A DNA stretch of 7,319 nt, taken from an uncultured Clostridia bacterium. Its GTDB lineage: Bacteria > Bacillota > Clostridia > Oscillospirales > Acutalibacteraceae. A program made the translations under genes and the position numbers. Where the stretch lies: assembly GCA_946187095.1 (NCBI GenBank), contig CAMHPW010000046.1, forward strand, positions 1 to 7,319, given 5' to 3'. Position 1 is the stretch's first letter. The number at the start of each line of letters is the position of its first letter. Shown here one piece after another: positions 1 through 6,115 of this stretch. The notes beneath the pieces were generated by a model, which was not told the origin of the DNA, did not search any database, and was given only the letters and a program-made list of their open reading frames with translations.

Positions 1-56
1 GGAATGAAACATAAAAGTTGTTTTTATAACTTTTTATAAGTTTTCAGTAACGGAAT

Positions 57-485
57 ATGATGGATAAAGAAGCTAAAATTCAGAAAAGACGTGAGGACAG
101 ACAACAGGCTTTACAGCTTGTTTATGAAAGAATGTTCAGAGATGATACATTGGAAGATACCTGTCAGGACGCTTTGGATGCCCGTGACGAAGAAATCAGC
201 GACTATGCCAAACAACTTTTAGAGGGCATTGAATCCCATCAAGCCGAAATTGACGAACTCATTGAAAGTAATCTCAAAGGCTGGAAAATCAACAGAATTT
301 CCAAAATCGCCCTTGCCGCTATGAGAATTTCCGTTTATGAAATGAAATATATCAAAAGCGTTCCCGTAAGCGTTTCCATCAATGAAGCCGTCAGCATGAC
401 GAAAACATTTGCCGCTGACAGCGACGGTTCTTTCGTCAACGGTGTATTGGGTGCCGTTGCCAAATCCCTCAAAGGTGACAAATAA
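57..485 (+). CDS. nusB: Transcription antitermination factor NusB
   Basis: NusB binds boxA RNA together with NusE (ribosomal protein S10) and helps RNA polymerase resist termination, chiefly in rRNA operons. The 142-residue product is all-helical in character and close to the family's usual 130-145 residues. Visible family signatures are an Arg-rich N-terminus (R11, R12, R15) followed by ALQLVYE, then WKINRISKIALAAMRISVYE (about 76-95) and the late signatures INEAVSMTK and FVNGVL near the C-terminus. Two Met codons sit in tandem (57 and 60). There is no strong ribosome-binding site: only GGA at 52-54, which spaces slightly better for 60. An in-frame stop at 48-50 excludes a longer form. The stop codon overlaps the next start by one base (TAATG), so coupled translation with the TsaD-like gene is likely. 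Identification is secure; the exact start is not. Confidence 0.96.
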   Translation: MMDKEAKIQKRREDRQQALQLVYERMFRDDTLEDTCQDALDARDEEISDYAKQLLEGIESHQAEIDELIESNLKGWKINRISKIALAAMRISVYEMKYIKSVPVSVSINEAVSMTKTFAADSDGSFVNGVLGAVAKSLKGDK

Positions 486-1417
486 TGTATTATCTCGGTA
501 TCGATACAAGCAATTACACGACTTCGGCAGCAATCTACGACAGTGAAAATCATCTTGTCATTCACAGAAAAAAATTGCTCCCCGTCAAACAGGGCGAATG
601 CGGCTTGCGACAAAGTGACGCTGTTTTTCACCATGTACAGCAGTTGCCGCAGGTAATTAATGACCTTTTCAGCGAATTTCACGGCAATATAACGGCTGTC
701 GGTGTATCGGCTAAACCAAGAGATGTCAAAGGCTCCTATATGCCGTGTTTCACTGTCGGTCACGGTACGGCGAAAATCCTTTCGGATATATTGAACGTGC
801 CTTTATATGAATTTTCACATCAGAACGGACATATTGCCGCCGCTCTGTATTCTTCAAATAAAACCGAACTTGTCGGACAAACATTCCTTGCCTTTCATGT
901 ATCGGGCGGTACGACGGAAAGTGTTATCGTTCAGCCCCATGAAGAAAATATTTTTCAAATCGAACTTGTCGGCAAAACTCTCGATTTGAATGCAGGACAG
1001 TTGATTGACAGAATCGGTGTCATGTTGGGACTTGGATTTCCGTGCGGGCGTGAACTGGAACAGCTCGCTTTGAAAAGCAATGCCACAATCAAGGCAAAAG
1101 CCACTTTGAAAGATACCGACTGTTGTTTGTCGGGTATCGAAAATATCTGTAAAAAAGCCTTTTCGGAGGGTATGTCAAAGGAAGATGTGTCTTTGATGTG
1201 TTTAATGTACGTTGAAAAGGCTATTGCTGAAATGTGTGAAAAAATATTGAAAAAATACGGTGAAATGCCTATTCTCTTTGCAGGCGGTGTCATGTCGGAC
1301 AAAATCATTAAAGACAGACTTTCGGCAAAGTTCAATGCTTATTTTGCCGAACCCGAATTTTCCGCCGACAATGCAGGCGGTACGGCATTTCTGACTTATC
1401 TCAAACATAAAATTTAG
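485..1417 (+). CDS. Divergent TsaD/Kae1-like (peptidase M22 fold) protein
   Basis: The 310-residue protein has the ASKHA/Kae1 fold of TsaD, the subunit that installs threonylcarbamoyl on tRNA A37; the old name is O-sialoglycoprotein endopeptidase. Seen: an N-terminal phosphate-1-like strand LGIDTSNYTT (4-13), a metal-binding HxxxH as SHQNGH (H112, H116), the nucleotide loop VSGGTTE (139-145), DLNAGQLIDRIG followed by LGLGFPCG (167-188), GGVMSD (267-272), and a late Asp in ADNAGG (D295) matching the third metal ligand. It is shorter than typical TsaD (about 335-345). It lacks the CDET segment after the first strand and the GGVVPE..SR.H region, and has SGIEN (216-220) where TsaD has SGLKT. It is therefore probably a paralogue and not the housekeeping TsaD, which should be encoded elsewhere. 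AAAGGTG at 471-477 lies 7 bases before the ATG. The substrate and reaction are unknown to me; a carbamoyl-transfer or ATP-dependent role is inference from the fold. Family placement is firm, function is not. Confidence 0.85.
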   Translation: MYYLGIDTSNYTTSAAIYDSENHLVIHRKKLLPVKQGECGLRQSDAVFHHVQQLPQVINDLFSEFHGNITAVGVSAKPRDVKGSYMPCFTVGHGTAKILSDILNVPLYEFSHQNGHIAAALYSSNKTELVGQTFLAFHVSGGTTESVIVQPHEENIFQIELVGKTLDLNAGQLIDRIGVMLGLGFPCGRELEQLALKSNATIKAKATLKDTDCCLSGIENICKKAFSEGMSKEDVSLMCLMYVEKAIAEMCEKILKKYGEMPILFAGGVMSDKIIKDRLSAKFNAYFAEPEFSADNAGGTAFLTYLKHKI

Positions 1418-1420
1418 CAA

Positions 1421-1426
1421 AAGGAG
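1421..1426 (+). promoter_or_regulatory. Ribosome-binding site deciding the glmM start
   Basis: AAGGAG lies between the stop of the TsaD-like gene (1415-1417) and the glmM ATG at 1438, with an 11-base spacer, slightly long but usable. An in-frame GTG at 1426 shares the last base of this site and so cannot be the start used with it. This places the N-terminus at the family-typical MGRLFGTDG. Confidence 0.75.
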
Positions 1427-1437
1427 TGACAGTTACT

Positions 1438-2787
1438 ATGGGCAGACTTTTCGGAACAGACGGTGCAAGAGGTATTGCCAATAAAGAACTCACCTGCAAA
1501 CTCGCTATGAACATCGGCAGGGCGGCGGCTATGGTTCTTGCAAATGAAAATAAACATCCCAAAATCCTGATCGGCAAGGATACAAGACTTTCAGGCGATA
1601 TGCTGGAGGGTGCTCTGACAGCAGGCTTGTGCTCCATCGGTGCAGATGTTGTATTACTCGGTGTAGTCCCCACACCTGCCGTTGCCTATCTCATTAAAAA
1701 ATATAATGCCGATGCAGGTATCATGATTTCCGCTTCACACAATCCCTTTGAATTCAACGGGATCAAAATCTTTTCATGTGACGGCTATAAACTCCCCGAT
1801 GAGCTTGAAAATGAAATAGAATCCATTGTTCTCGACCATTCAAAACCATTTCCGATTCTTGTCAATGACGGCATAGGAAAAGTCATAAAAGCTGAAAATG
1901 CCGTTTCCGACTATATCGAACATATTATTTCCACCGTCCCCTACAGACTTGACGGAATGAATGTTGCTGTCGACTGTTCCAACGGTTCAGCGTCAACGAC
2001 TGCAAAAGAGCTTTTTACCAAGCTCGGTGCCAATTGTCATATACTTTTCGCTGAACCCGACGGTATCAATATCAATGACAAATGCGGCTCGACACATCTC
2101 GAAAATCTGCAAAAATACGTTGTCGAAAATCATCTTGAAATGGGCGTTGCCTTTGACGGCGATGCTGACAGATGCCTTGCCGTTGATGAAAACGGCAAAG
2201 TCATAGACGGCGATTTCATCATGGCAATATGTGCCATAGACTTGCATTCCCGTGGAAAACTCGCTAAAAATACCGCTGTCGGTACGGTCATGTCAAACAT
2301 GGGCTTCGGTAAATTCTGTGAGGAAAATCATCTTAAATTTGTTTCAACAAATGTCGGTGACAGATATGTTTTGGAAGCCATGCTCAGAGAGGGCTATAAT
2401 TTCGGCGGTGAACAGTCGGGACACGTTATTTTCCTTGACTATTCCACAACGGGTGACGGTCAGCTGACGGCTGCACAGCTTCTGAGCCTTGTCCACAGAA
2501 GAAATGCCAGAATGTCAAGCATTGCCACTCTTATGACGCATTATCCGCAAATACTCATTAACGTAAAAGTCACCAATGAGGGCAAAGTGCAGTTCTATAA
2601 AAATCAGGATATCAAAAATAAGATCGAATCCGTTAAAAACGAACTCGGCTCTGACGGCAGGATTCTGGTAAGACTTTCAGGCACGGAACCTCTTGTCCGT
2701 GTCATGCTCGAAGGTCTTGATAAAGATAAAATCACTCGTCTTGCCAATGAAACCGCTGATTTAATCAGAGCAAAAATCGGTCAGTAA
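1438..2787 (+). CDS. glmM: Phosphoglucosamine mutase GlmM
   Basis: GlmM interconverts glucosamine-6-phosphate and glucosamine-1-phosphate in the cytoplasm, the step leading to UDP-GlcNAc for peptidoglycan and other envelope polymers. The 449-residue protein has all four active-site elements of the alpha-D-phosphohexomutase family. These are the phosphoserine loop ISASHNP with S100, the Mg-binding DGDADR (D240, D242, D244), the sugar-recognition loop GEQSGH (324-329), and the C-terminal phosphate-binding RLSGTEP (412-418). With the ATG at 1438, the Ser and Asp positions coincide with those I recall for Bacillus GlmM, which supports this start over an in-frame GTG at 1426. The N-terminus reads TDGARG where TDGVRG is more usual, a conservative change. 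It sits 20 bases after the TsaD-like gene and is probably co-transcribed with it. No clear terminator follows, so some readthrough into the next unit is possible. Unrelated function is very unlikely. Confidence 0.97.
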   Translation: MGRLFGTDGARGIANKELTCKLAMNIGRAAAMVLANENKHPKILIGKDTRLSGDMLEGALTAGLCSIGADVVLLGVVPTPAVAYLIKKYNADAGIMISASHNPFEFNGIKIFSCDGYKLPDELENEIESIVLDHSKPFPILVNDGIGKVIKAENAVSDYIEHIISTVPYRLDGMNVAVDCSNGSASTTAKELFTKLGANCHILFAEPDGININDKCGSTHLENLQKYVVENHLEMGVAFDGDADRCLAVDENGKVIDGDFIMAICAIDLHSRGKLAKNTAVGTVMSNMGFGKFCEENHLKFVSTNVGDRYVLEAMLREGYNFGGEQSGHVIFLDYSTTGDGQLTAAQLLSLVHRRNARMSSIATLMTHYPQILINVKVTNEGKVQFYKNQDIKNKIESVKNELGSDGRILVRLSGTEPLVRVMLEGLDKDKITRLANETADLIRAKIGQ

Positions 2788-2859
2788 AAATTGCACAAAA
2801 ACATTTTTGAAAGCTGATAAAAGTTCTATTGATAAAAAACGTGCATTCGGGGACGATTG

Positions 2860-2868
2860 TGTTATAAT
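2860..2868 (+). promoter_or_regulatory. Extended -10 promoter of the GT2-like gene
   Basis: TG-N-TATAAT is a perfect extended -10 element, with a predicted transcription start near 2875 and a leader of about 24 bases. No hexamer at 16-18 bp spacing resembles TTGACA. A TTGATA exists at 2829-2834, but 28 bp upstream of the -10, about one helical turn too far for a normal sigma-A promoter. Activity is inferred from the match only. Confidence 0.6.
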
Positions 2869-2885
2869 AATAGTATCAAACACAC

Positions 2886-2890
2886 GGGAG
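2886..2890 (+). promoter_or_regulatory. Ribosome-binding site of the GT2-like gene
   Basis: GGGAG lies 8 bases before the ATG at 2899 and 5 before the ATG at 2896. It is flanked by ACAC (2882-2885) and GTGT (2890-2893), which could form a 4-bp hairpin with a GGGA (GNRA-type) loop holding most of the site. The stem is too short to assume a regulatory effect. Confidence 0.6.
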
Positions 2891-2898
2891 TGTCCATG

Positions 2899-3834
2899 AT
2901 GGCTAATATTGACATATCGATCATAATCCCCTCCAAAGACAGCAAAAAGAAAACTGCCGAAATTATCCGCAGAATTTCCGAAAATACACAGGGCATTGAA
3001 ACTGAATTCATTGTCATTGACATGAATTCCAAAGATAACAGCGTTCTTTCTGCCCTTAATGAGATAAAAAAACGCAATCTCAAAGGCTATGTCATTCAGA
3101 GCGGCGGCGGCACGGTTAGTTCTGCTCTCAATACAGGGATTTATAAATCCAATGGAAAATATATCACTTTCGTTTATCCGAGCAGACTTTACAAAAGTGA
3201 CTACATTTCCGAATATTACAAGACGATTGAAGAAAAAAATGCCGATTTCGTTTTTTCAGCCCCCAAGACAGAGCTTGTCTGTGCGGAAATGGACAGTCTG
3301 AACGGTTCGGAATTAGCCGTCGGGCTTGTCAGGTCGGTTGTCAGTCTGGATTTTTGTGCAGTTATGATAAAGCGTGAATATCTGCTTTCCAATCACATCA
3401 AATTCTATGAGGACTGCACCACAGGCTATGCAGAGGCTTTCGTATTCAATGCACTGATATTTGAGCCGAAAATCGCCTATTCAGATATTAAACTTGAAAG
3501 AGAATATCTTGACAATTCCAATAAAGAGGACCTTTCCAAGAAAAACAGCGTTTTTTCCAAAATAGATGCCATGCTCAAGGTCTATGAAAGCATACAGCTC
3601 AATAAAAAAGGCGACAGCGATTTGAAAAATGCCTTTGAATACAATAAAATACCGTCCGTCGTCATGTCCTGCGTGGATTCTCTTTTAAAAGACGGCTTTC
3701 CGTATACGGCTGTCAGAAATTCTCTCAGACTCAAAAATTATGACAAGCTGCTGAAGTTTTCCATGCATACTCCGCCCAAACTCCGCATGAAAATTTTAAG
3801 ATGGCGTTTCATGCCGAAATTATATAAACCGTGA
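2899..3834 (+). CDS. GT2-like glycosyltransferase-fold protein with altered DxD
   Basis: The 311-residue protein has a GT-A (glycosyltransferase family 2) N-terminal half. Seen: the first strand ISIIIPSKD (6-14) for the usual VSVIIPVYN; FIVIDMNSKDNS (37-48) for the usual VDDGSTDNT; SGGGTVSSALNTGI (68-81) for the loop leading to the N-G-I helix; then GKYITFVYPSRLY (86-98), where active enzymes have a FLDxDD-type metal-binding DxD. Here that position reads YPS, with no Asp. A possible late acidic motif is E171-D172. The C-terminus is basic (KLRMKILRWRFMPKLYK, 294-310); no signal peptide or membrane span is seen. It has its own promoter and terminator, so it is expressed separately from glmM and ruvC. 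The ATG at 2896 is an alternative; a longer TTG start at 2857 is excluded because it lies inside the promoter. Donor and acceptor are unknown, and it may be catalytically inactive or metal-independent. Confidence 0.8.
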   Translation: MANIDISIIIPSKDSKKKTAEIIRRISENTQGIETEFIVIDMNSKDNSVLSALNEIKKRNLKGYVIQSGGGTVSSALNTGIYKSNGKYITFVYPSRLYKSDYISEYYKTIEEKNADFVFSAPKTELVCAEMDSLNGSELAVGLVRSVVSLDFCAVMIKREYLLSNHIKFYEDCTTGYAEAFVFNALIFEPKIAYSDIKLEREYLDNSNKEDLSKKNSVFSKIDAMLKVYESIQLNKKGDSDLKNAFEYNKIPSVVMSCVDSLLKDGFPYTAVRNSLRLKNYDKLLKFSMHTPPKLRMKILRWRFMPKLYKP

Positions 3835-3857
3835 ATTTCTTCACGGTTTATTTTTTT
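3824..3857 (+). terminator. Intrinsic terminator of the GT2-like gene
   Basis: A perfect 12-bp inverted repeat (3824-3835 paired with 3840-3851, core AACCGTGAA/TTCACGGTT) encloses a 4-base TTTC loop and runs into seven T residues (3851-3857). The left arm contains the last coding codons and the TGA stop (3832-3834) of the upstream gene. It separates the GT2-like unit from the ruv operon promoter 25 bases further on. Confidence 0.93.
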
Positions 3858-3881
3858 GTACAAACATTCTTTTATGCACTG

Positions 3882-3910
3882 TTGATAGAAATATAAAAAT
3901 ATGTTATAAT
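3882..3910 (+). promoter_or_regulatory. Sigma-A promoter of the ruvC-ruvA-ruvB-xseA operon
   Basis: A -35 TTGATA (3882-3887), a 17-bp spacer and a perfect TATAAT (3905-3910) preceded by an extended -10 TG (3902-3903) make a near-consensus housekeeping promoter. The predicted start of transcription is around 3916-3918, giving an unusually short leader. I see no obvious LexA-type operator (GAAC-N4-GTTC in Firmicutes) around it, so SOS control is not supported by the sequence. Confidence 0.85.
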
Positions 3911-3915
3911 AAATC

Positions 3916-3920
3916 GGGAG
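3916..3920 (+). promoter_or_regulatory. Ribosome-binding site of ruvC
   Basis: GGGAG lies 6 bases before a GTG at 3927 and 12 before an in-frame ATG at 3933. Spacing favours GTG, whereas family N-termini favour ATG. The site coincides with the expected transcription start, so it may sit at the very 5' end of the mRNA. Confidence 0.55.
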
Positions 3921-3926
3921 TGTGAT

Positions 3927-4448
3927 GTGAAAATGAAAATCTTAGGGATAGACCCCGGTTATGCCATTATCGGCTACGGTGTCATTGAATTTTCGGGCGG
4001 CAGATATAAACCTCTCGATTTCGGTGCGATCACCACGGATGCAGATACCCCTTTCGGACTTCGCTTACAGCAAATCTATAACGGCATTCTCTCCGTTATC
4101 ATCAAAAACAATCCCGATGAAATGGCTATCGAAAAACTTTACTTTCAGAACAATCAGAAAACTGCCATTCCCGTTGCTGAGGCAAGGGGGGTTATTCTCC
4201 TTGCCGCTCAGAATCACAATATGCCTGTCAGCGAATATACGCCTTTGCAGGTGAAATCCGCCGTCACGGGCTACGGTCAGGCTCATAAACCTCAGGTCAT
4301 GGAAATGACAAGGCGGCTTTTAAAGCTTGATAAAGTACCTAAGCCCGATGATACAGCCGATGCCCTTGCCATTGCGATCTGCCATGCTCAAAGCTCGGCT
4401 ACCAACCTGAAAAATCTTTTAAATCAAAGAGGAGTAATTATAAGATGA
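3927..4448 (+). CDS. ruvC: Holliday junction endonuclease RuvC
   Basis: RuvC is the dimeric, Mg-dependent nuclease that symmetrically nicks Holliday junctions after RuvAB branch migration. The 173-residue product shows the RNase H-like fold and the four expected acidic catalytic residues: D9 in LGIDPG, E69 in AIEKLYF, and D142 and D145 in the PDDTADALAIAICH block. Other family signatures are NNQKTA, EARGV and YTPLQVKSAVTGYGQAHK (104-121). Starting at the ATG at 3933 would give 171 residues and the very typical MKILGIDPG N-terminus; GTG 3927 is kept because its spacing to GGGAG is better. It is first in the operon, directly behind its own promoter, and overlaps ruvA by 4 bases (ATGA), a typical translational coupling. 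The gene appears intact. Confidence 0.97.
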   Translation: MKMKILGIDPGYAIIGYGVIEFSGGRYKPLDFGAITTDADTPFGLRLQQIYNGILSVIIKNNPDEMAIEKLYFQNNQKTAIPVAEARGVILLAAQNHNMPVSEYTPLQVKSAVTGYGQAHKPQVMEMTRRLLKLDKVPKPDDTADALAIAICHAQSSATNLKNLLNQRGVIIR

Positions 4449-5050
4449 TATACAGCCTTAACGGAAAACTCATTCACAGTGAACGTGATTTTGTCGTGAT
4501 CGAATGCGGCGGTGTCGGCTACAAGTGCATGACAAGCCTTAATACCATCAAAACTCTGCCGCATATCAATGAAAATGCCATGCTTTACACGCACATGATC
4601 GTTAAAGAAGATAATATCGAATTATGCGGCTTCCGCACAAAAGAGGAATTGAACACGTTTAAAATTCTCATTTCCGTCAGCGGAGTCGGTGCAAAAGTTG
4701 CCGCTGCGATCTTGTCGGAATTATCTCCCGAACAGTTTGCCCTTGCCGTTGCCAACGGCGATACAAAATCCCTTACCCGTGCGGCAGGTGTCGGAAACAA
4801 GCTCGCTCAGCGTATCGTTCTTGAACTTAAAGACAAAATTAAAAAACTTGCCATTCTTCCCGAAACGATACAAACAGGTGCAACGGCTGTTACCGTTACA
4901 GGCGGAAATGTTTCTCAGGCTATCGGTGCATTGGCTGTATTGGGATATTCCCCTGATGAAATAATGCCCTTCATGAACGGCATTTCTCCCGATATGTCCG
5001 TTGAACAGATCATTTCCTCTACTCTTAAAGCTATCGGAAAGAAAGGATAA
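4445..5050 (+). CDS. ruvA: Holliday junction branch migration protein RuvA
   Basis: RuvA forms tetramers that clamp the Holliday junction in an open square form and load the RuvB motors. All three domains are visible in 201 residues. Domain I is an OB fold (about 1-63) with the acidic pin E55-D56, at the same residue numbers as in E. coli. Domain II has two helix-hairpin-helix motifs, SGVGAKVAAAIL (79-90) and AGVGNKLAQRIVLEL (114-128). After a linker (about 137-153), domain III (about 155-201) carries LGYSPDEI and contacts RuvB. GAGGAG at 4429-4434 lies 10 bases before the ATG, within the ruvC 3' end. The start overlaps the ruvC stop by 4 bases, and 6 bases separate the stop from ruvB. Full-length and unremarkable. 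Confidence 0.97.
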   Translation: MIYSLNGKLIHSERDFVVIECGGVGYKCMTSLNTIKTLPHINENAMLYTHMIVKEDNIELCGFRTKEELNTFKILISVSGVGAKVAAAILSELSPEQFALAVANGDTKSLTRAAGVGNKLAQRIVLELKDKIKKLAILPETIQTGATAVTVTGGNVSQAIGALAVLGYSPDEIMPFMNGISPDMSVEQIISSTLKAIGKKG

Positions 5051-5056
5051 ATTACT

Positions 5057-6115
5057 ATGTCTGAAATGGATTTTGAAAACAGATATGAGGACAGGATCGT
5101 TGCCCCTACCGAAATCATGGGTGATGAGGGCGATAATCCTTTGCGTCCCCGAAGTCTGAAAGACTATATCGGTCAGGAAAAGGCAAAACAGAATTTAGCC
5201 GTATTCATGGCTGCCGCCAAACAGCGTCATGAAAGTTTAGACCACGTTTTATTATACGGTCCTCCCGGACTCGGAAAAACTACCCTTTCGGGAATTATTG
5301 CCAATGAAATGGGCGTAAACTTGCGTATCACTTCGGGACCTGCCATTGAAAAACCGGGGGATTTAGCCGCTATTTTAACCAATCTCAATGATGGTGACGT
5401 TTTGTTTATAGATGAAATCCACCGCATTTCACGAGCCGTTGAAGAAATTCTCTATCCCGCTATGGAAGATTTCGCTATTGATATCGTCACAGGCAAAGGG
5501 CAAATGGCGGCGGCTTATCATTTACCCCTCCCCCGTTTCACTCTTGTCGGGGCAACAACAAGGGCAGGTCAATTGACTGCCCCTTTGCGTGACAGATTCG
5601 GTGTATGTTTAAGACTTGAATTATACACTCCCGAAGAACTCGCCAAAATCGTGACAAGAAGTGCAGGGATTTTAAATATTCCCATTGAACCCGACGGGGC
5701 ACTTGAAATTGCGTCACGTTCCAGAGGTACGCCACGAATCGCCAACCGTATGCTGAAACGTGTGCGTGACTTTGCACAAGTTTTATCTAACGGCATTATC
5801 ACCCTTGAAACTGCCCGAATTGCCCTTGAACGTCTGGAAATCGATGAACTCGGACTTGATGCCAATGACAGAAGAATGCTTTCGGCTATCGTGAAATTCT
5901 ACAGAGGCGGTCCTGTCGGTCTTGAAACCCTTGCGGCAGCTATCGGTGAAGAAGCCGTTACCATTGAAGATGTCATAGAGCCGTATCTCATGCAGATAGG
6001 ATTTTTAAACAGAACTCCCCGTGGAAGATGTATCACCAAAGCCGCCTGCCTGCATCTGGGCTATGACCTGCCCGATGCTCAGGACGGTCAACTGAAAATA
6101 GAGGTGTTTTCATGA
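5057..6115 (+). CDS. ruvB: Holliday junction branch migration ATPase RuvB
   Basis: RuvB is the AAA+ hexameric motor that pulls DNA through the RuvA-bound junction. Seen in 352 residues: a short variable N-terminus; [10 protein letters not shown] (31-40); Walker A GPPGLGKT (68-75); Walker B VLFIDEIH (115-122); sensor 1 GATTRAG (165-171); the PLRDRFG segment carrying the arginine finger (176-182); sensor 2 GTPRIANR (224-231); and a C-terminal winged-helix DNA-binding domain (about 265-340) including [13 protein letters not shown] and [17 protein letters not shown]. The length is normal for Clostridia. AAAGGA at 5042-5047 lies 9 bases before the ATG. The stop overlaps the xseA start by 4 bases (ATGA). 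All motor motifs are intact. Confidence 0.98.
   Translation: MSEMDFENRYEDRIVAPTEIMGDEGDNPLRPRSLKDYIGQEKAKQNLAVFMAAAKQRHESLDHVLLYGPPGLGKTTLSGIIANEMGVNLRITSGPAIEKPGDLAAILTNLNDGDVLFIDEIHRISRAVEEILYPAMEDFAIDIVTGKGQMAAAYHLPLPRFTLVGATTRAGQLTAPLRDRFGVCLRLELYTPEELAKIVTRSAGILNIPIEPDGALEIASRSRGTPRIANRMLKRVRDFAQVLSNGIITLETARIALERLEIDELGLDANDRRMLSAIVKFYRGGPVGLETLAAAIGEEAVTIEDVIEPYLMQIGFLNRTPRGRCITKAACLHLGYDLPDAQDGQLKIEVFS

Noticed and set aside
1..56. A promoter or hairpin before nusB: AAAAGTT (13-19) and AACTTTT (28-34) form an inverted repeat, and TATAACTTTT/TATAAGTTTT (25-44) an imperfect direct repeat
   Set aside because: The stem is almost all A/T, and neither TATAAC nor TATAAG has a recognisable -35 at proper spacing. 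The pattern is compatible with simple AT-rich sequence, and the true upstream context is outside the window.
335..763. A 142-residue open frame on the minus strand
   Set aside because: It runs antisense across nusB and the TsaD-like gene, has no family motifs, and is a shadow of well-supported genes. The same applies to minus-strand frames at 219-533, 955-1335 and 5569-5865.
1426..1437. GTG start extending GlmM by four residues
   Set aside because: The GTG shares a base with the AAGGAG ribosome site, and the ATG at 1438 gives the standard N-terminus and active-site numbering.
2796..2809. CAAAAA/TTTTTG inverted repeat after glmM as a terminator
   Set aside because: It has a two-base loop, a nearly pure A-T stem and no following T-run, so it would not be stable.
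2815..2839. Repeated TGATAAAA (2815-2822 and 2830-2837) between glmM and the GT2-like gene, as an operator
   Set aside because: Short AT-rich words recur by chance; there is no symmetry and no match to an operator I recognise.
2857..2898. TTG start extending the GT2-like protein N-terminally
   Set aside because: The segment contains the TATAAT element and the ribosome site, so it is non-coding leader.
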